From Pseudomonas putida (GTDB lineage Bacteria > Pseudomonadota > Gammaproteobacteria > Pseudomonadales > Pseudomonadaceae), in contig NZ_MINI01000038.1 in assembly GCF_002906855.1 (NCBI RefSeq), positions 1,798,001 to 1,862,000 of the forward strand: DNA of 64,000 nt, read 5' to 3'. Shown here piece after piece: positions 8,801-17,052 of the stretch (positions within the stretch are counted from its first letter, which is position 1; each line of letters begins with the position of its first letter). The notes under the pieces are model-generated. The model did not search any database, was not told the origin of the DNA, and saw only the letters and a list, made by a program, of their open reading frames with translations. The position numbers and the translations under genes were made by a program.

Positions 8801-10279
8801 TACCTGAACGGCTTCAAAGGGCAGTTGACGGATGCGATCTTCGATGAGGTGTATCAGGATGGACGGCTCGCCAGCATGGTTGCCAGCGCGGGCAGGCTGC
8901 AGGTACCTGATGCTCAATACCCATCCAGCGATTACCTTTTCAAGGTGCAGGCCTTCGATTTGGACGTGGCTGGCGGGCTACAGGCCCGTTTCGAGTTGGA
9001 CTGGGCCAGCCAGCACCTGAACATTGACTGCAGCATGACGTTCAGTTGTCAGTCCGAGCACCAGGCCGCTGCGGAAGTGTATACGGCCACGTTCGAACTG
9101 TCCCTGCACCATCGCTACTATTTGTTGGCCGGTACAGAGCCCGGCCCCTACTGGCTGGAAGGGCAGTTCTTCTCGCCTTGGCCTGAACAACAGGAAGCAC
9201 GTGTGCTCAAGGGCCTGCCTGAAGGCGATGAGTACGCAGAACTGAGGGTGCAGGCTGAAGATTTTGCTGCCTTCGTGATTCGGCAGGCGATCCTGCAAGG
9301 GATGGTGCGTGCACTTGATCCGGCAGCAGCAGAGCACTGGCTGAAGGGGTTGCAGATCGGGGCATCGACCAAGCTGCAGCCAGGCAGCTTCGAGTTCCCG
9401 GGCGCCATGGCCGTCTCGGCGTCGCTGGCCGCCAATGCCGAGCTGCGCATTCGTGATGTTGACGAACCCGTACTGGTGGGGCGCGAACAGCCGCTTGACG
9501 TTGAGAACCCCGGGCAGTTGACGTTGACCTGGACGGTTAAAAGCCTCCCGGGTGGCCCGACGCACCCCGGAGTCATCAAGGATGGCAAGTACACCGCACC
9601 TTCTGCCGACACCTTGCAGGGGCGTTCCGGGCAAGTGCTTGTGAGCGCCAGTGCTGGGGATCAACGTTGCGACGTCGTTATTACCGTAATGCGCCAAAGT
9701 CTGCGGGCGAACCCGTTCATCACCACGATGCAAGCTGGAACGGAGCGGATATTGACAGCCGCAGCGCTGGGCAAGGCGCCATTGAAGTGGACCAATGTCA
9801 CCAACGACCCTGGGCAGAGCGGTGAATTGGTCGAGGAGGCCCAGGGGCGGCGCTGCCGCTATCTGGCCAAGCCGGCCAACCCGGGCAAGCCCAATACCTA
9901 TTGGCTGGATGAAATCCAGGTAGCAGGCGCGGATGACAAACAGTCCCTGCATGTTCTGGTGATTCAGCGCGAACCAGCGGTGCTTGTGACACTCGCCGAA
10001 ACGCCACGCGCCGATGGTCGAATGAAGTTCGTTGCCCGCATCAACGGCAACCTGGTTACCCCTGAATGGCAGTTGGGCGTAGGGCCCGGAACCATCGACG
10101 CCGACGGGCTCTATACCCCCCCGCAAAGTGCAGATCTGCCACCCGGCATTCTGGTGCTAGCAACCTTCAAATCAGACGATTTCGGCACCTTCGAAGGGCA
10201 TCTGATCATGCCACTGCAGGCTACCCGCTTCCCGGGCTTGTGCAGTCAGTTGCTGGCACCACAACCACGTTCGGTGTGA
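5789..10279 (+). CDS. Giant modular Ig-like protein, 3' part of the frame-broken gene
   Basis: An open frame of 1,496 codons; its nominal ATG at 5789 lies inside the upstream fragment and is probably not the natural start. Two copies of a conserved module are seen: one at about 5485-6300 (GRVRLDLRESSDF, then GDGxGAVLALIRYEGD, then YLLPSDREYDATVL) and a more diverged one at about 8190-8800. Between and after them are Ig-like units marked by GLYTPP, TYTAP and KYTAPSAD. A strongly hydrophobic stretch at nt 6822-6920 (YWLILGLFTGGMVWLIAGAI) could span or insert into a membrane. There is no N-terminal signal peptide in either part. It ends 30 bases before the related 10310 gene, so the two are probably one transcript. 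I do not recognise the family. Confidence 0.75.
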   Translation: MAWSMRGGDWRVREIRETSPLQGPELSLDLLLANVPGVVGAEGRVRLDLRESSDFTMQVTDDPVEQRLVGQFFQQKFEALPDAQRVLPLGQIEAGGNPLLEAASFSLRTQARGRNDKDGEGAVLALIRYEGDKEGDYPGPAYTYLLPSDREYDATVLFDPNRIMLAQLLESLRTVAKDVEFEITRDDEGRPSGARATRGLMQVPGQTVTERFETEPDLWGRYFKMVLQLKISPVDLHMAEVLNVYMEEGKVVVEWRLKGEMTIEPLDLDDETGYIKSNLIKFGFDTSDFYKPATDDFEYVVTSTYRLVDEEGGTLEHEAFEMKEVKAPAPKVGEIKPPENPRDDPIYWLILGLFTGGMVWLIAGAILVAVAAVLKAVGNPQFPSVESVVRDALERNFKFSSSVKQLVQDTIKLNFGNTIVGEDQYAPNDIAFFGNINPAVTAFAVDPMEHTLTVGSAPKQFISVPANNNLEWSIESVVDTVLDSKIGSINKDTGLYTPPTANEVDGAFVQLRVNAVDKATPTNSSSALVTVMKKTVQINPLAYVAQAKATINLQAGYFGDASKLTWALKNPGHGTLVGSWATATYTAPEKMPPSNPQAPEELAAYAVDEVQLSAPGDGHGQTAVLITESADKLPLVISRVVDPTNGTVQLTAKVNGNPVSPAKVVWGVRYGSQSGEIDPATGIFKHLPSGSDLFALITASVDGGFLGTFEGYVLQTLPPVALEDAVQGVGAYQVQKHNPVAERHGPSNVKRRAPLSKWLADNPDLQQWDSITGVSLSAGNASLSQTHASHLEQGQGIDNISGELEIEMTDIVYHFAGYQMSAPQVGIGRVSYENARLDMLANLHGGTLVKAQKPYKVLSLAAHDPLDYLELSQQVPLVFKEGALVLDVSKGENVRLAVSDDLAEQSLAGDWLQQQLPANPGKLDYSMLSAPHAGPERALQAAYLGTQADDEGKGDTLVMFASSGYGREGNFPGQASDFPRLLPTPPQPDAAVELLSSRLLHRNAYLNGFKGQLTDAIFDEVYQDGRLASMVASAGRLQVPDAQYPSSDYLFKVQAFDLDVAGGLQARFELDWASQHLNIDCSMTFSCQSEHQAAAEVYTATFELSLHHRYYLLAGTEPGPYWLEGQFFSPWPEQQEARVLKGLPEGDEYAELRVQAEDFAAFVIRQAILQGMVRALDPAAAEHWLKGLQIGASTKLQPGSFEFPGAMAVSASLAANAELRIRDVDEPVLVGREQPLDVENPGQLTLTWTVKSLPGGPTHPGVIKDGKYTAPSADTLQGRSGQVLVSASAGDQRCDVVITVMRQSLRANPFITTMQAGTERILTAAALGKAPLKWTNVTNDPGQSGELVEEAQGRRCRYLAKPANPGKPNTYWLDEIQVAGADDKQSLHVLVIQREPAVLVTLAETPRADGRMKFVARINGNLVTPEWQLGVGPGTIDADGLYTPPQSADLPPGILVLATFKSDDFGTFEGHLIMPLQATRFPGLCSQLLAPQPRSV
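5805..5813 (+). repeat. Homopolymeric run of nine G at the frame break
   Basis: Nine consecutive G residues lie inside the coding sequence, exactly where the reading frame must change between the two ORFs. Such tracts are prone both to slipped-strand mispairing and to sequencing error, and the sequence alone does not tell which applies. Confidence 0.9.
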
Positions 10280-10309
10280 AGCCCCGGCGAGCACTTTCAG
10301 GAGAATGAC

Positions 10310-13180
10310 ATGCCCATTAACCCTATTGAACACGTGTTGGCCCGAATGACCGGGCGCAATATCACCAGAGGCTGGGGCGCCGTCGCGGCGATCGCCCGCA
10401 AGCTGATGAACGATATGCTGCATGAACAATACCGGCAGCGCTTGAGCGACTTGCGTTTCTTGCCGTTGTTCAATGCCGTTGTTGATCACGAAGATCATGT
10501 TCGTACCCGCAGCAAGTTGCGCAACATCGAGTTCGGCGCACCTTTGCTGTCGTTTACCAATGCATCGCTCAGTGATTCCAGAGCACAACTGACCTTCCCC
10601 ATCGTGGCCGGTGAGTACTTGCAACGGTCGCCTTTGGCAGAAAACCTGCTGACGTCTTTCATCATCGATGAAAGCATGGGTTTCACCTTGGTCATGGCGA
10701 TCGAGCTACGCCTGGTTACCGGTGAAGTCGACCATCGTGGCAGGGTTACGCTGGATTTGCGCGAGGCGTCCAGCTTCAGCTGTAACCTTGCCGGTGCAGC
10801 GGAGCACGTCAACGAGCGAATTGCTGCGGCCATTGAAAAAGAGTTCGCAGATTTACCGCAACACCGAGGCCAGTTCGAACTCGGCATGCTCGACTTCTCT
10901 GGCTACACGGCACTGACGCCCACGCACTTTCGCATCCTCACCCAGGCGGCGCCGGGTGCCAAGACCTTGGGCGCTGACAACTACGGCGACGGGGCGGTAC
11001 TGGCGTTCATTCAGTTGCAGGCAAATGATCATGAGGGCGAGTTGCCTGAGCATGATTTCCCTTACCTGATTCCTGATGACCGCAACAGCGACGGCAGCGA
11101 GAAGTACTCGGCGACGATGGTGGTGGACAAAAGCATGCTCAAGCATGTCACCGACGACCGTCTGGATGTACTCGCATCGTTGCTGTTCTCGACATCGCAC
11201 AAGTTCGCCGAGAAGGAACGGCATGAGCCCCATGACCTTGCTGTGTTCGGCACGATCGATGCTGTGCCGGCGTTGTACAGCATCCGTTCGAAAAGCGCGA
11301 CCATGCTGGCCGGTGAAAAACAGCAATTCACGTTGGTTGACCAGCAGGGGGCGGAGGTCAGGGCGACGAACTGGTTTGCCAGAAGCCGTCAGAGCCGTCT
11401 TGCCATTGGCGACGGCAAGATCGACGGTAATGGGCTTTACCAGGCCGTGGGGTTACCTGATATTGGCCACCACAGCCTGACGATCCTGATTACGGCAGAG
11501 ATCAAAAAGGATAGCCAGATGCACCGTGCTACCACCCAGTTGGTGGTGCACTTCGAGCACGAACAGGTTTCGCCGCAGATCGGCGTGTTCGCAGCGCGCA
11601 CGCCGATGGTCCTGAGCGCGGCCTTGCAGGCGGATGAAATCAATTGGTCGCTGCTTGGTGAGCAGCACGGCCAGCTTGACCGGGCCCAGGGCAAGCGGGT
11701 GACGTTCATCGCCGAGAAGCCTGCCAGCCGACGTCAGCTGAGCGTCCAGCGGGTGCAAGCCAAAGGGCAGCAGCAGCGAATGTCGACCTTGGTCATGCTC
11801 AACGGCTTGCAATCGCTGGCCATTGAGCCTGCTCGTACCACGGGCCTGGAGGCGGGCCAGAGCGTATCACTGCGAGAGCGAGACCCGGCGTTCCTTGCCG
11901 GAGCACAACGGCGTTGGCGACTGATTGGCCCAGGCCAGCTCGAAGGCCGTAACTACACCGCACCATCGGGCAATGAGCGGGGCACCAGTGTGGTGGTCTG
12001 TGAGGCGGTCAATAACGGCGTTGTGCTGGCAGCCGGTTACAGCCTGTTGGCATTTGGCGAGCCGCTGTTGGCAGAGGAAGGGCGCTGGCACGAACTCAGG
12101 TATCACAAGGTCACTGTGCCCGGTGGCGACGCCAATGAAAGCTACGGCGAGTTGATCAATCATGGACTCCAGCCGTTGCACGTGGCGGTAGAGATCGAGC
12201 CCCTGCCGGTAGATGGGAAATACTATCGCCTCAGCGAGGATGAGCGTGCAAGCATCGGCCTGTATTTCGAGGGGAGTAAACAACGCCTGGTTGCGCTCAA
12301 TGATGATAACCCCAGTGGTGGCATAGAACAGGATGACCTACATCGGTGGGGAACACGTAATGTGCCTAACCGATTCCAGCCAGCATACCCAGTGTCAATT
12401 GAGGCGCGTGAAGAAAACGTGACACGCCGGGTACTCTACTTGCATTGTGGCGATGAGGCCGATGTTGATGTCACGCTTTACAGCGGATTCCGGGTCGATG
12501 TCGGTGGTACCGAAACGTCACTCAAGTTTGATTCGCAGATAGTGGTGAGGCCAAAAGCAGCGCCCGTCCGGGATCAGTCAGATTATTACCTGACGCCGGT
12601 GCGCGTGGAAGGCGGTGGAGATAATCCCGACCCCAATAGGCCCATTGATCCAGAAATGCCAGATGACCCTGCATTCGATTTTCATTTGAAAACGATCGAT
12701 TATTGGGTCTTCAGGCTGAAAGATGGCAGTTTTGAGACGGCTGAGTTTATCAAGCGGTCCTCAATCTATCCCGTGCATCAATCAATGATCCGGTGGGAGT
12801 CTGAGCATCATAATGAAACGATGTTCAGCTTTACAGGCTCGATTTTCAGGGACCGCTTTTCCAAGGAAGAAGAAAAGTGGATGAATTTGGAAGTCAAGAT
12901 CGTTTTTGATGAGCGCCTGCAGAAGCTTATGGGTGGGCGCAAAGAGCTTGATACAGACGTGTTGTTGGAGCGCTTCGTTGAAGGTGCCTTTGTCATTACC
13001 AATCATCGGGTGCCGGATTTCAGCTACAAGGCGCCAGGTGAGCTTGACCGTGACACGCTTTCGGAAGGTTTCTATGTGCTGTTGCGTGATCATCAGGGGA
13101 ATCCTCATTACTTGTACTTCAAACATGAGGCGCCTCTTTATTCGAGCCCTCGCAACTACATAGACTATTTTATCTTGTGA
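10310..13180 (+). CDS. Second modular Ig-like protein, paralogue of the giant gene
   Basis: A 956-residue protein whose ATG has AGGAGA nine bases upstream. Residues about 45-280 are a clear third copy of the module in the preceding gene: GRVTLDLREASSF, FADLPQHRGQFELG, FRILTQAAPG, GDGAVLAFIQ, EGELPEHDFPYLIPDDR and YSATMVVD line up in order. Ig-like units follow, with GLYQAVGLPD and NYTAPSGNERG. After a proline/aspartate linker (GGGDNPDPNRPIDPEMPDDP) comes a distinct C-terminal domain of about 160 residues with many aromatic and charged residues, ending in YIDYFIL. There is no signal peptide or membrane helix. The function is unknown. Its similarity to the frame-broken neighbour suggests an internal duplication of one gene. 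Confidence 0.8.
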   Translation: MPINPIEHVLARMTGRNITRGWGAVAAIARKLMNDMLHEQYRQRLSDLRFLPLFNAVVDHEDHVRTRSKLRNIEFGAPLLSFTNASLSDSRAQLTFPIVAGEYLQRSPLAENLLTSFIIDESMGFTLVMAIELRLVTGEVDHRGRVTLDLREASSFSCNLAGAAEHVNERIAAAIEKEFADLPQHRGQFELGMLDFSGYTALTPTHFRILTQAAPGAKTLGADNYGDGAVLAFIQLQANDHEGELPEHDFPYLIPDDRNSDGSEKYSATMVVDKSMLKHVTDDRLDVLASLLFSTSHKFAEKERHEPHDLAVFGTIDAVPALYSIRSKSATMLAGEKQQFTLVDQQGAEVRATNWFARSRQSRLAIGDGKIDGNGLYQAVGLPDIGHHSLTILITAEIKKDSQMHRATTQLVVHFEHEQVSPQIGVFAARTPMVLSAALQADEINWSLLGEQHGQLDRAQGKRVTFIAEKPASRRQLSVQRVQAKGQQQRMSTLVMLNGLQSLAIEPARTTGLEAGQSVSLRERDPAFLAGAQRRWRLIGPGQLEGRNYTAPSGNERGTSVVVCEAVNNGVVLAAGYSLLAFGEPLLAEEGRWHELRYHKVTVPGGDANESYGELINHGLQPLHVAVEIEPLPVDGKYYRLSEDERASIGLYFEGSKQRLVALNDDNPSGGIEQDDLHRWGTRNVPNRFQPAYPVSIEAREENVTRRVLYLHCGDEADVDVTLYSGFRVDVGGTETSLKFDSQIVVRPKAAPVRDQSDYYLTPVRVEGGGDNPDPNRPIDPEMPDDPAFDFHLKTIDYWVFRLKDGSFETAEFIKRSSIYPVHQSMIRWESEHHNETMFSFTGSIFRDRFSKEEEKWMNLEVKIVFDERLQKLMGGRKELDTDVLLERFVEGAFVITNHRVPDFSYKAPGELDRDTLSEGFYVLLRDHQGNPHYLYFKHEAPLYSSPRNYIDYFIL

Positions 13181-13240
13181 GATTGCCGGTTCGCCTGCGC
13201 GGCGGGCGAACTGCTCGTTTGAGTCAACTGGAGAACTTTT

Positions 13241-13729
13241 ATGAAAGCGAGCCTGTTTTTTTCTTCGTTGAGCATTCTTTCGCTGCTATTGTTGGGTTGC
13301 GCGAAGACTGCGAATGAAAGACATTCCGATTCGGATGCGGTAATTCAGTTTGCAGGTAGTAAGGATGGAAAGCCTGATGTGGGTAATAGTTGCTTATTGA
13401 TTGTCGAGCGTGGCACGAAGGAATACGTCTTTGGGAAGGATGTTATTTGTCCCAATGATGACATGTATTATTACCAGCTGTGGAACGTTCCTTCTGCTGT
13501 TAGGGTAACCTTTCATTCTGAGAAAAGTTGCAGTACGTCAGACGGTGTTGATTGGTATTTTGTTACCCAGACGTACATAAATAATGTTACAGGGAACTGG
13601 GAATTGATCTCGAATATCAAGGGCAAAGAGCCGGGAGACATTATTTCGAAAGGGCTTCTCTATAAGCGCGGAAACTATGACCATGGAAATATAGGTGGTA
13701 AGTTGTCATGTGTCACCGTTGAGTACTGA
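13241..13729 (+). CDS. Small outer membrane lipoprotein, function unknown
   Basis: A 162-residue protein with CTGGAGA before its ATG. The first 20 residues are a lipoprotein signal with lipobox LLLGC; Ala after the Cys is compatible with outer membrane sorting. The mature part has four further cysteines (SCLL, VICP, SCST, LSCV) that could form disulfides and many Tyr/Asn residues. The gene is visibly more AT-rich than its neighbours, as is the 3' end of the gene before it. It is 60 bases after the 956-aa gene and probably in its operon, with a 7-bp hairpin (GTTCGCC/GGCGAAC) between them. It may anchor or assist the giant proteins at the outer membrane, which is inference from position alone. 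Confidence 0.75.
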   Translation: MKASLFFSSLSILSLLLLGCAKTANERHSDSDAVIQFAGSKDGKPDVGNSCLLIVERGTKEYVFGKDVICPNDDMYYYQLWNVPSAVRVTFHSEKSCSTSDGVDWYFVTQTYINNVTGNWELISNIKGKEPGDIISKGLLYKRGNYDHGNIGGKLSCVTVEY

Positions 13730-13796
13730 ACGCTCACTGCCCTCGGTTCGGCTGTAAACAAGCTGTGATGCTGAAGCTTCAACGTGGAGTTCGTCC

Positions 13797-13829
13797 GACG
13801 CCCAAGGGCCCGCAGCCCCCTTGGGCGTC
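13797..13829 (+). terminator. Strong GC-rich hairpin ending the accessory operon
   Basis: A perfect 12-bp stem, GACGCCCAAGGG with its complement, has a nine-base loop and lies between convergent genes. Only a poor T-rich stretch follows on the plus strand, so it may act in either direction. Confidence 0.5.
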
Positions 13830-13866
13830 GCATTGTCTTCTGCTCCCTCAGTGGTGCCTGGCAAGA

Positions 13867-14277
13867 TCAACTGTGCAGTGTTGGGTTGGCTGCGCTTAGC
13901 AACTGTTTTTCTGCGTTCCAGTCGAAAGGTTCACCGCGCTGCTCGGCCTCGTAGCGGCGCTCTTCCAGATGCTGGTAAAGGTCCAGTTCTGCATCCGGCA
14001 TGTAGTGCAGGCAGTCGCCGCCGAAGAACCACAGCAGGTCACGTGGTACCAGGTGGGCGACTTGCGGATAGCGCTGGATCACCTGGCAAATCAGGTCCTG
14101 GCCCAGGTACTGGCTCTGCAGTGGGTCTTGCGGCAGAAGGGTCAGCAGCTCGTCGAAGCGTTCGAGAAACAGGGCGTGGCTTTCCTCCGGTACCTGCTCT
14201 GCTTCACCCAGGGCCACCAGGATGGTACGCAGGTGGTTCAGCAGATGCAGGTGGTATTGCAGGTGGGGATTGGCCAT
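13867..14277 (-). CDS. Conserved hypothetical protein, PA2817-like
   Basis: A 136-residue protein. The ATG at 14277 has GAGGA upstream; a longer frame to 14427 is not supported by a ribosome site. The sequence (MANPHLQYHLHLLNHLRTIL, then LPQDPLQSQYLGQDLICQVI, LVPRDLLWFFGGDCLHYM) is acidic and helical, without a signal peptide or cysteine motif. It resembles the small Pseudomonas family named after PA2817, which also lies next to fadE in P. aeruginosa; the assignment rests on memory of that family and its synteny. It lies 91 bases downstream of fadE on the same strand. Its biochemical role is unknown. Confidence 0.7.
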   Translation of the reverse strand: MANPHLQYHLHLLNHLRTILVALGEAEQVPEESHALFLERFDELLTLLPQDPLQSQYLGQDLICQVIQRYPQVAHLVPRDLLWFFGGDCLHYMPDAELDLYQHLEERRYEAEQRGEPFDWNAEKQLLSAANPTLHS

Positions 14278-14368
14278 AGGGCGGTCCTCGAGGTGGTTGA
14301 AACGGGGGCGGAGTATACGCCGGTTGAGGTCGGGTTGGGGAAGGTGGCCGCAATGCGGCCCCCTTGGT

Positions 14369-16816
14369 TCAGCGCACCTTGCCTTGCTCCGGCAGTAACT
14401 GCATCTTGTCGAAGGCATCCACATCAATCACTGCCCGACGAGCCTGTTCCGCCGCATGCAGCCGTTGCCCTTCGCCGGCCTGCAATGCGCCGGCCTCAAC
14501 GGCTGCATCGATCACAGATTGCCCGGGTGCCGGCCGTACCATGCCTTCCTTGATTGCCTGATGCAGCGCCTTGTGTAGCGGCGCCGCTGCATCCAGCAAG
14601 TCGCAAGCCTGTTGCAGCGCCGCCACCGGGTCACCGTCAGCCTGTGGCCTGAAGCAGCCGGCGAGTAGCTCTTCCAGTGCGGGATCACCCTTGCTGCGGC
14701 CGATCAATGCCGCCACCTCGGCATCCAGTTCATCACTCGGCCCGGTATGGCGGCGGCCGAAGGGGAACACCAGCACGCGCAGCACGCAGCCGACAGCGCG
14801 GTTGGGGAAGTTGTCCAGGAGTCGGTCCAGGGCTTTTTCCGCCTGGCCCAGGCTTTCTTCCATGGCCCAGCGCAGCAATGGCTGCATATGCTCAGGGGAG
14901 CCGAGGTCGTGATAGCGCTTGAGCGCGGCGCTGGACAGGTACAGATAGCTCAGCACGTCACCCAGCCGTGCGCTCAGGCGTTCGCGGCGTTTGAGTGCCC
15001 CACCCAGCAGCATCATCGACAGGTCAGCCAACAGCGCAAAAGCAGATGCCTGGCGGTTGAGGGCGCGGAAGTAGCCTTGGCTCAAGGCATCTCCCGGCAT
15101 GCTTTCCAGGCGCCCCAGCCCCAGGTTGAGTACCAGCGTGCTGGCTGCGTTGCCGGCGGCGAACATGATGTGTTTCATCAGCAGATCGTCGAATTCGCGC
15201 AGCGCCTGGTCATGGTCTTCCCGCCCGGCCAGGGCCATTTCCTTGAGTACGAACGGGTGGCAGCGGATGGCACCCTGGCCGAAGATCATCAGGTTGCGTG
15301 AGAGGATATTCGCCCCTTCGACCGTAATGAAAATGGGCGCACCTTGCCAGTTGCGGCCCAGGTAGTTGTTCGGGCCCATGATGATGCCCTTGCCACCATG
15401 CACATCCATGGCGTGCTGGATGCACTCGCGGCCGCGCTCGGTCAGATGGTACTTGAGGATCGCTGACAGAACCGAGGGTTTTTCGCCGAGGTCCACGGCC
15501 TTGGCAGTCAGCAGGCGGGCGCTGTCCATCAGCCAGGCGTTGCCGCCGATGCGCGCCAGGGATTCCTGGATGCCTTCGAAGGCCGCCAGCGGCACATTGA
15601 ACTGTTCGCGGATGTTTGCGTATTGGCCAGTGACCAGGCTGGTGTACTTGGCGGCGCCGGTGCCCACGGCCGGCAGGGAAATCGAGCGGCCGACCGACAG
15701 GCAGTTCATCAGCATCATCCAGCCCTTGCCGAGCATGGCCTGACCGCCGATCAGGAAGTCCAGCGGTACGAATACATCCTTGCCGCTGTTGGGGCCGTTC
15801 ATGAACGCGGCGCCCAGTGGCAGGTGGCGTTTGCCGATTTCCACGCCAGGTGTGTCGGTGGGGATCAGCGCCAGACTGATGCCCAGATCTTCCTCTTCAC
15901 CCAGCAGGTGATCCGGGTCATGGGCCTTGAAGGCCAGGCCCAGCAATGTTGCGACCGGGCCAAGCGTGATGTAGCGTTTTTCCCAGTTTAGGCGCAGGCC
16001 GATGACTTCCTCGCCGTGCCACTGGCCTTTGCAGATGACTCCGGTGTCGGGCATGGCGCCGGCATCGGAGCCAGCCAGTGGGCCGGTGAGGGCGAAGCAA
16101 GGGATTTCCTCGCCGCGCGCCAGGCGGGGCAGATAGTGGTTGCGTTGTTCGTCGGTGCCGTAGTGCAACAGCAGTTCAGCCGGGCCGAGGGAGTTGGGTA
16201 CCATCACCGTTGACGCCAGATCGCCGCTGCGGGTGGCCAGTTTCATCGCTACCTGGGAGTGGGCGTAGGCAGAGAAACCTTTACCGCCGTATTCCTTGGG
16301 GATGATCAGGGCGAAGAAGCCGTTCTGCTTGATGTGCGTCCAGGCCTTGGGCGGCAGGTCGAGGTCCTGGCCGATCTGCCAGTCGCTGACAATGGCGCAC
16401 AGTTCTTCGGTAGGGCCGTCGATGAAGGCTTGTTCCTCTTCGGTCAGCTTCGGTGCCGGGTAGGCGAGCAAGGTGCGCCAGTCGGGGCGACCGCTGAACA
16501 GTTCGCCATCCCACCATACGGTGCCTGCGTCGATCGCTTCGCGTTCGGTCTGTGACATCGGCGGCAGGGTGCGCTGGAACCATTTGAACACCGGGCCGGT
16601 GAATACCTTGCGCCGCCATTCCGGCAGTGCCACCAGGGCAATCTTCAGCGCCAGCACGAGCCAGATCAGGGTCAGCAGCCAGCCGGGGGCATGGCTGAAA
16701 ATGCCCATCAGCAGCACATAGGCCGCCATGATGCCGAGAATCTGCAAGGGCGCCAGGCGCCTGTGCGTGAGGTACGCCGCGCCGATCACCAGCACTACCA
16801 GCCACAACAGCAACAT
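14369..16816 (-). CDS. fadE: Acyl-CoA dehydrogenase FadE
   Basis: An 815-residue flavoprotein, almost exactly the length of E. coli FadE. It catalyses the first oxidation of fatty acid beta-oxidation, forming trans-2-enoyl-CoA. An excellent AGGAGG precedes the ATG. Residues 1-60 are two or three membrane helices (LLLWLVVLVIGAAYL, LLMGIFSHAPGWLLTLIWLVLAL), which hold it at the inner membrane. The dehydrogenase core follows: FFALIIPKEYGGKGFS, ALTGPLAGSDAG, NWEKRYITLGPVA and the C-terminal domain with DVHGGKGIIMGPNNYLGR. The long C-terminal extension is typical of the FadE class. The gene is transcribed with the small PA2817-like gene. Confidence 0.95.
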   Translation of the reverse strand: MLLLWLVVLVIGAAYLTHRRLAPLQILGIMAAYVLLMGIFSHAPGWLLTLIWLVLALKIALVALPEWRRKVFTGPVFKWFQRTLPPMSQTEREAIDAGTVWWDGELFSGRPDWRTLLAYPAPKLTEEEQAFIDGPTEELCAIVSDWQIGQDLDLPPKAWTHIKQNGFFALIIPKEYGGKGFSAYAHSQVAMKLATRSGDLASTVMVPNSLGPAELLLHYGTDEQRNHYLPRLARGEEIPCFALTGPLAGSDAGAMPDTGVICKGQWHGEEVIGLRLNWEKRYITLGPVATLLGLAFKAHDPDHLLGEEEDLGISLALIPTDTPGVEIGKRHLPLGAAFMNGPNSGKDVFVPLDFLIGGQAMLGKGWMMLMNCLSVGRSISLPAVGTGAAKYTSLVTGQYANIREQFNVPLAAFEGIQESLARIGGNAWLMDSARLLTAKAVDLGEKPSVLSAILKYHLTERGRECIQHAMDVHGGKGIIMGPNNYLGRNWQGAPIFITVEGANILSRNLMIFGQGAIRCHPFVLKEMALAGREDHDQALREFDDLLMKHIMFAAGNAASTLVLNLGLGRLESMPGDALSQGYFRALNRQASAFALLADLSMMLLGGALKRRERLSARLGDVLSYLYLSSAALKRYHDLGSPEHMQPLLRWAMEESLGQAEKALDRLLDNFPNRAVGCVLRVLVFPFGRRHTGPSDELDAEVAALIGRSKGDPALEELLAGCFRPQADGDPVAALQQACDLLDAAAPLHKALHQAIKEGMVRPAPGQSVIDAAVEAGALQAGEGQRLHAAEQARRAVIDVDAFDKMQLLPEQGKVR

Positions 16817-16960
16817 AATCGGTCCTCCTTGGAACCAGGGGCTTGAGCCGTCCCGTAAAGCTTAGACGCAACGCTGTGAACGGCCGGTTCAGAAGAGTGA
16901 CAGGGTGTGGCGGTAGGAGTTTCAGTGCAGTGTTCACCTGTATCAGAATCTGTGGCGATT

Positions 16961-16998
16961 GTGTGGGAGGGGGCTTGCCCGCGAAGAGGCCGGTACAG
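16961..16998 (+). repeat. REP element, P. putida type, single copy
   Basis: The sequence GTGTGGGAGGGGGCTTGCCC followed by GCGAAGAGGCCGG is a slightly degenerate form of the P. putida REP. It lies between the divergent fadE and GST genes; the rest of that 236-bp gap shows nothing I can name. Confidence 0.8.
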
Positions 16999-17052
16999 GC
17001 GACAAAACTCTGGAGTAGACTGTCAGCCCTCCGCATTCATAAGGACGTTGCC

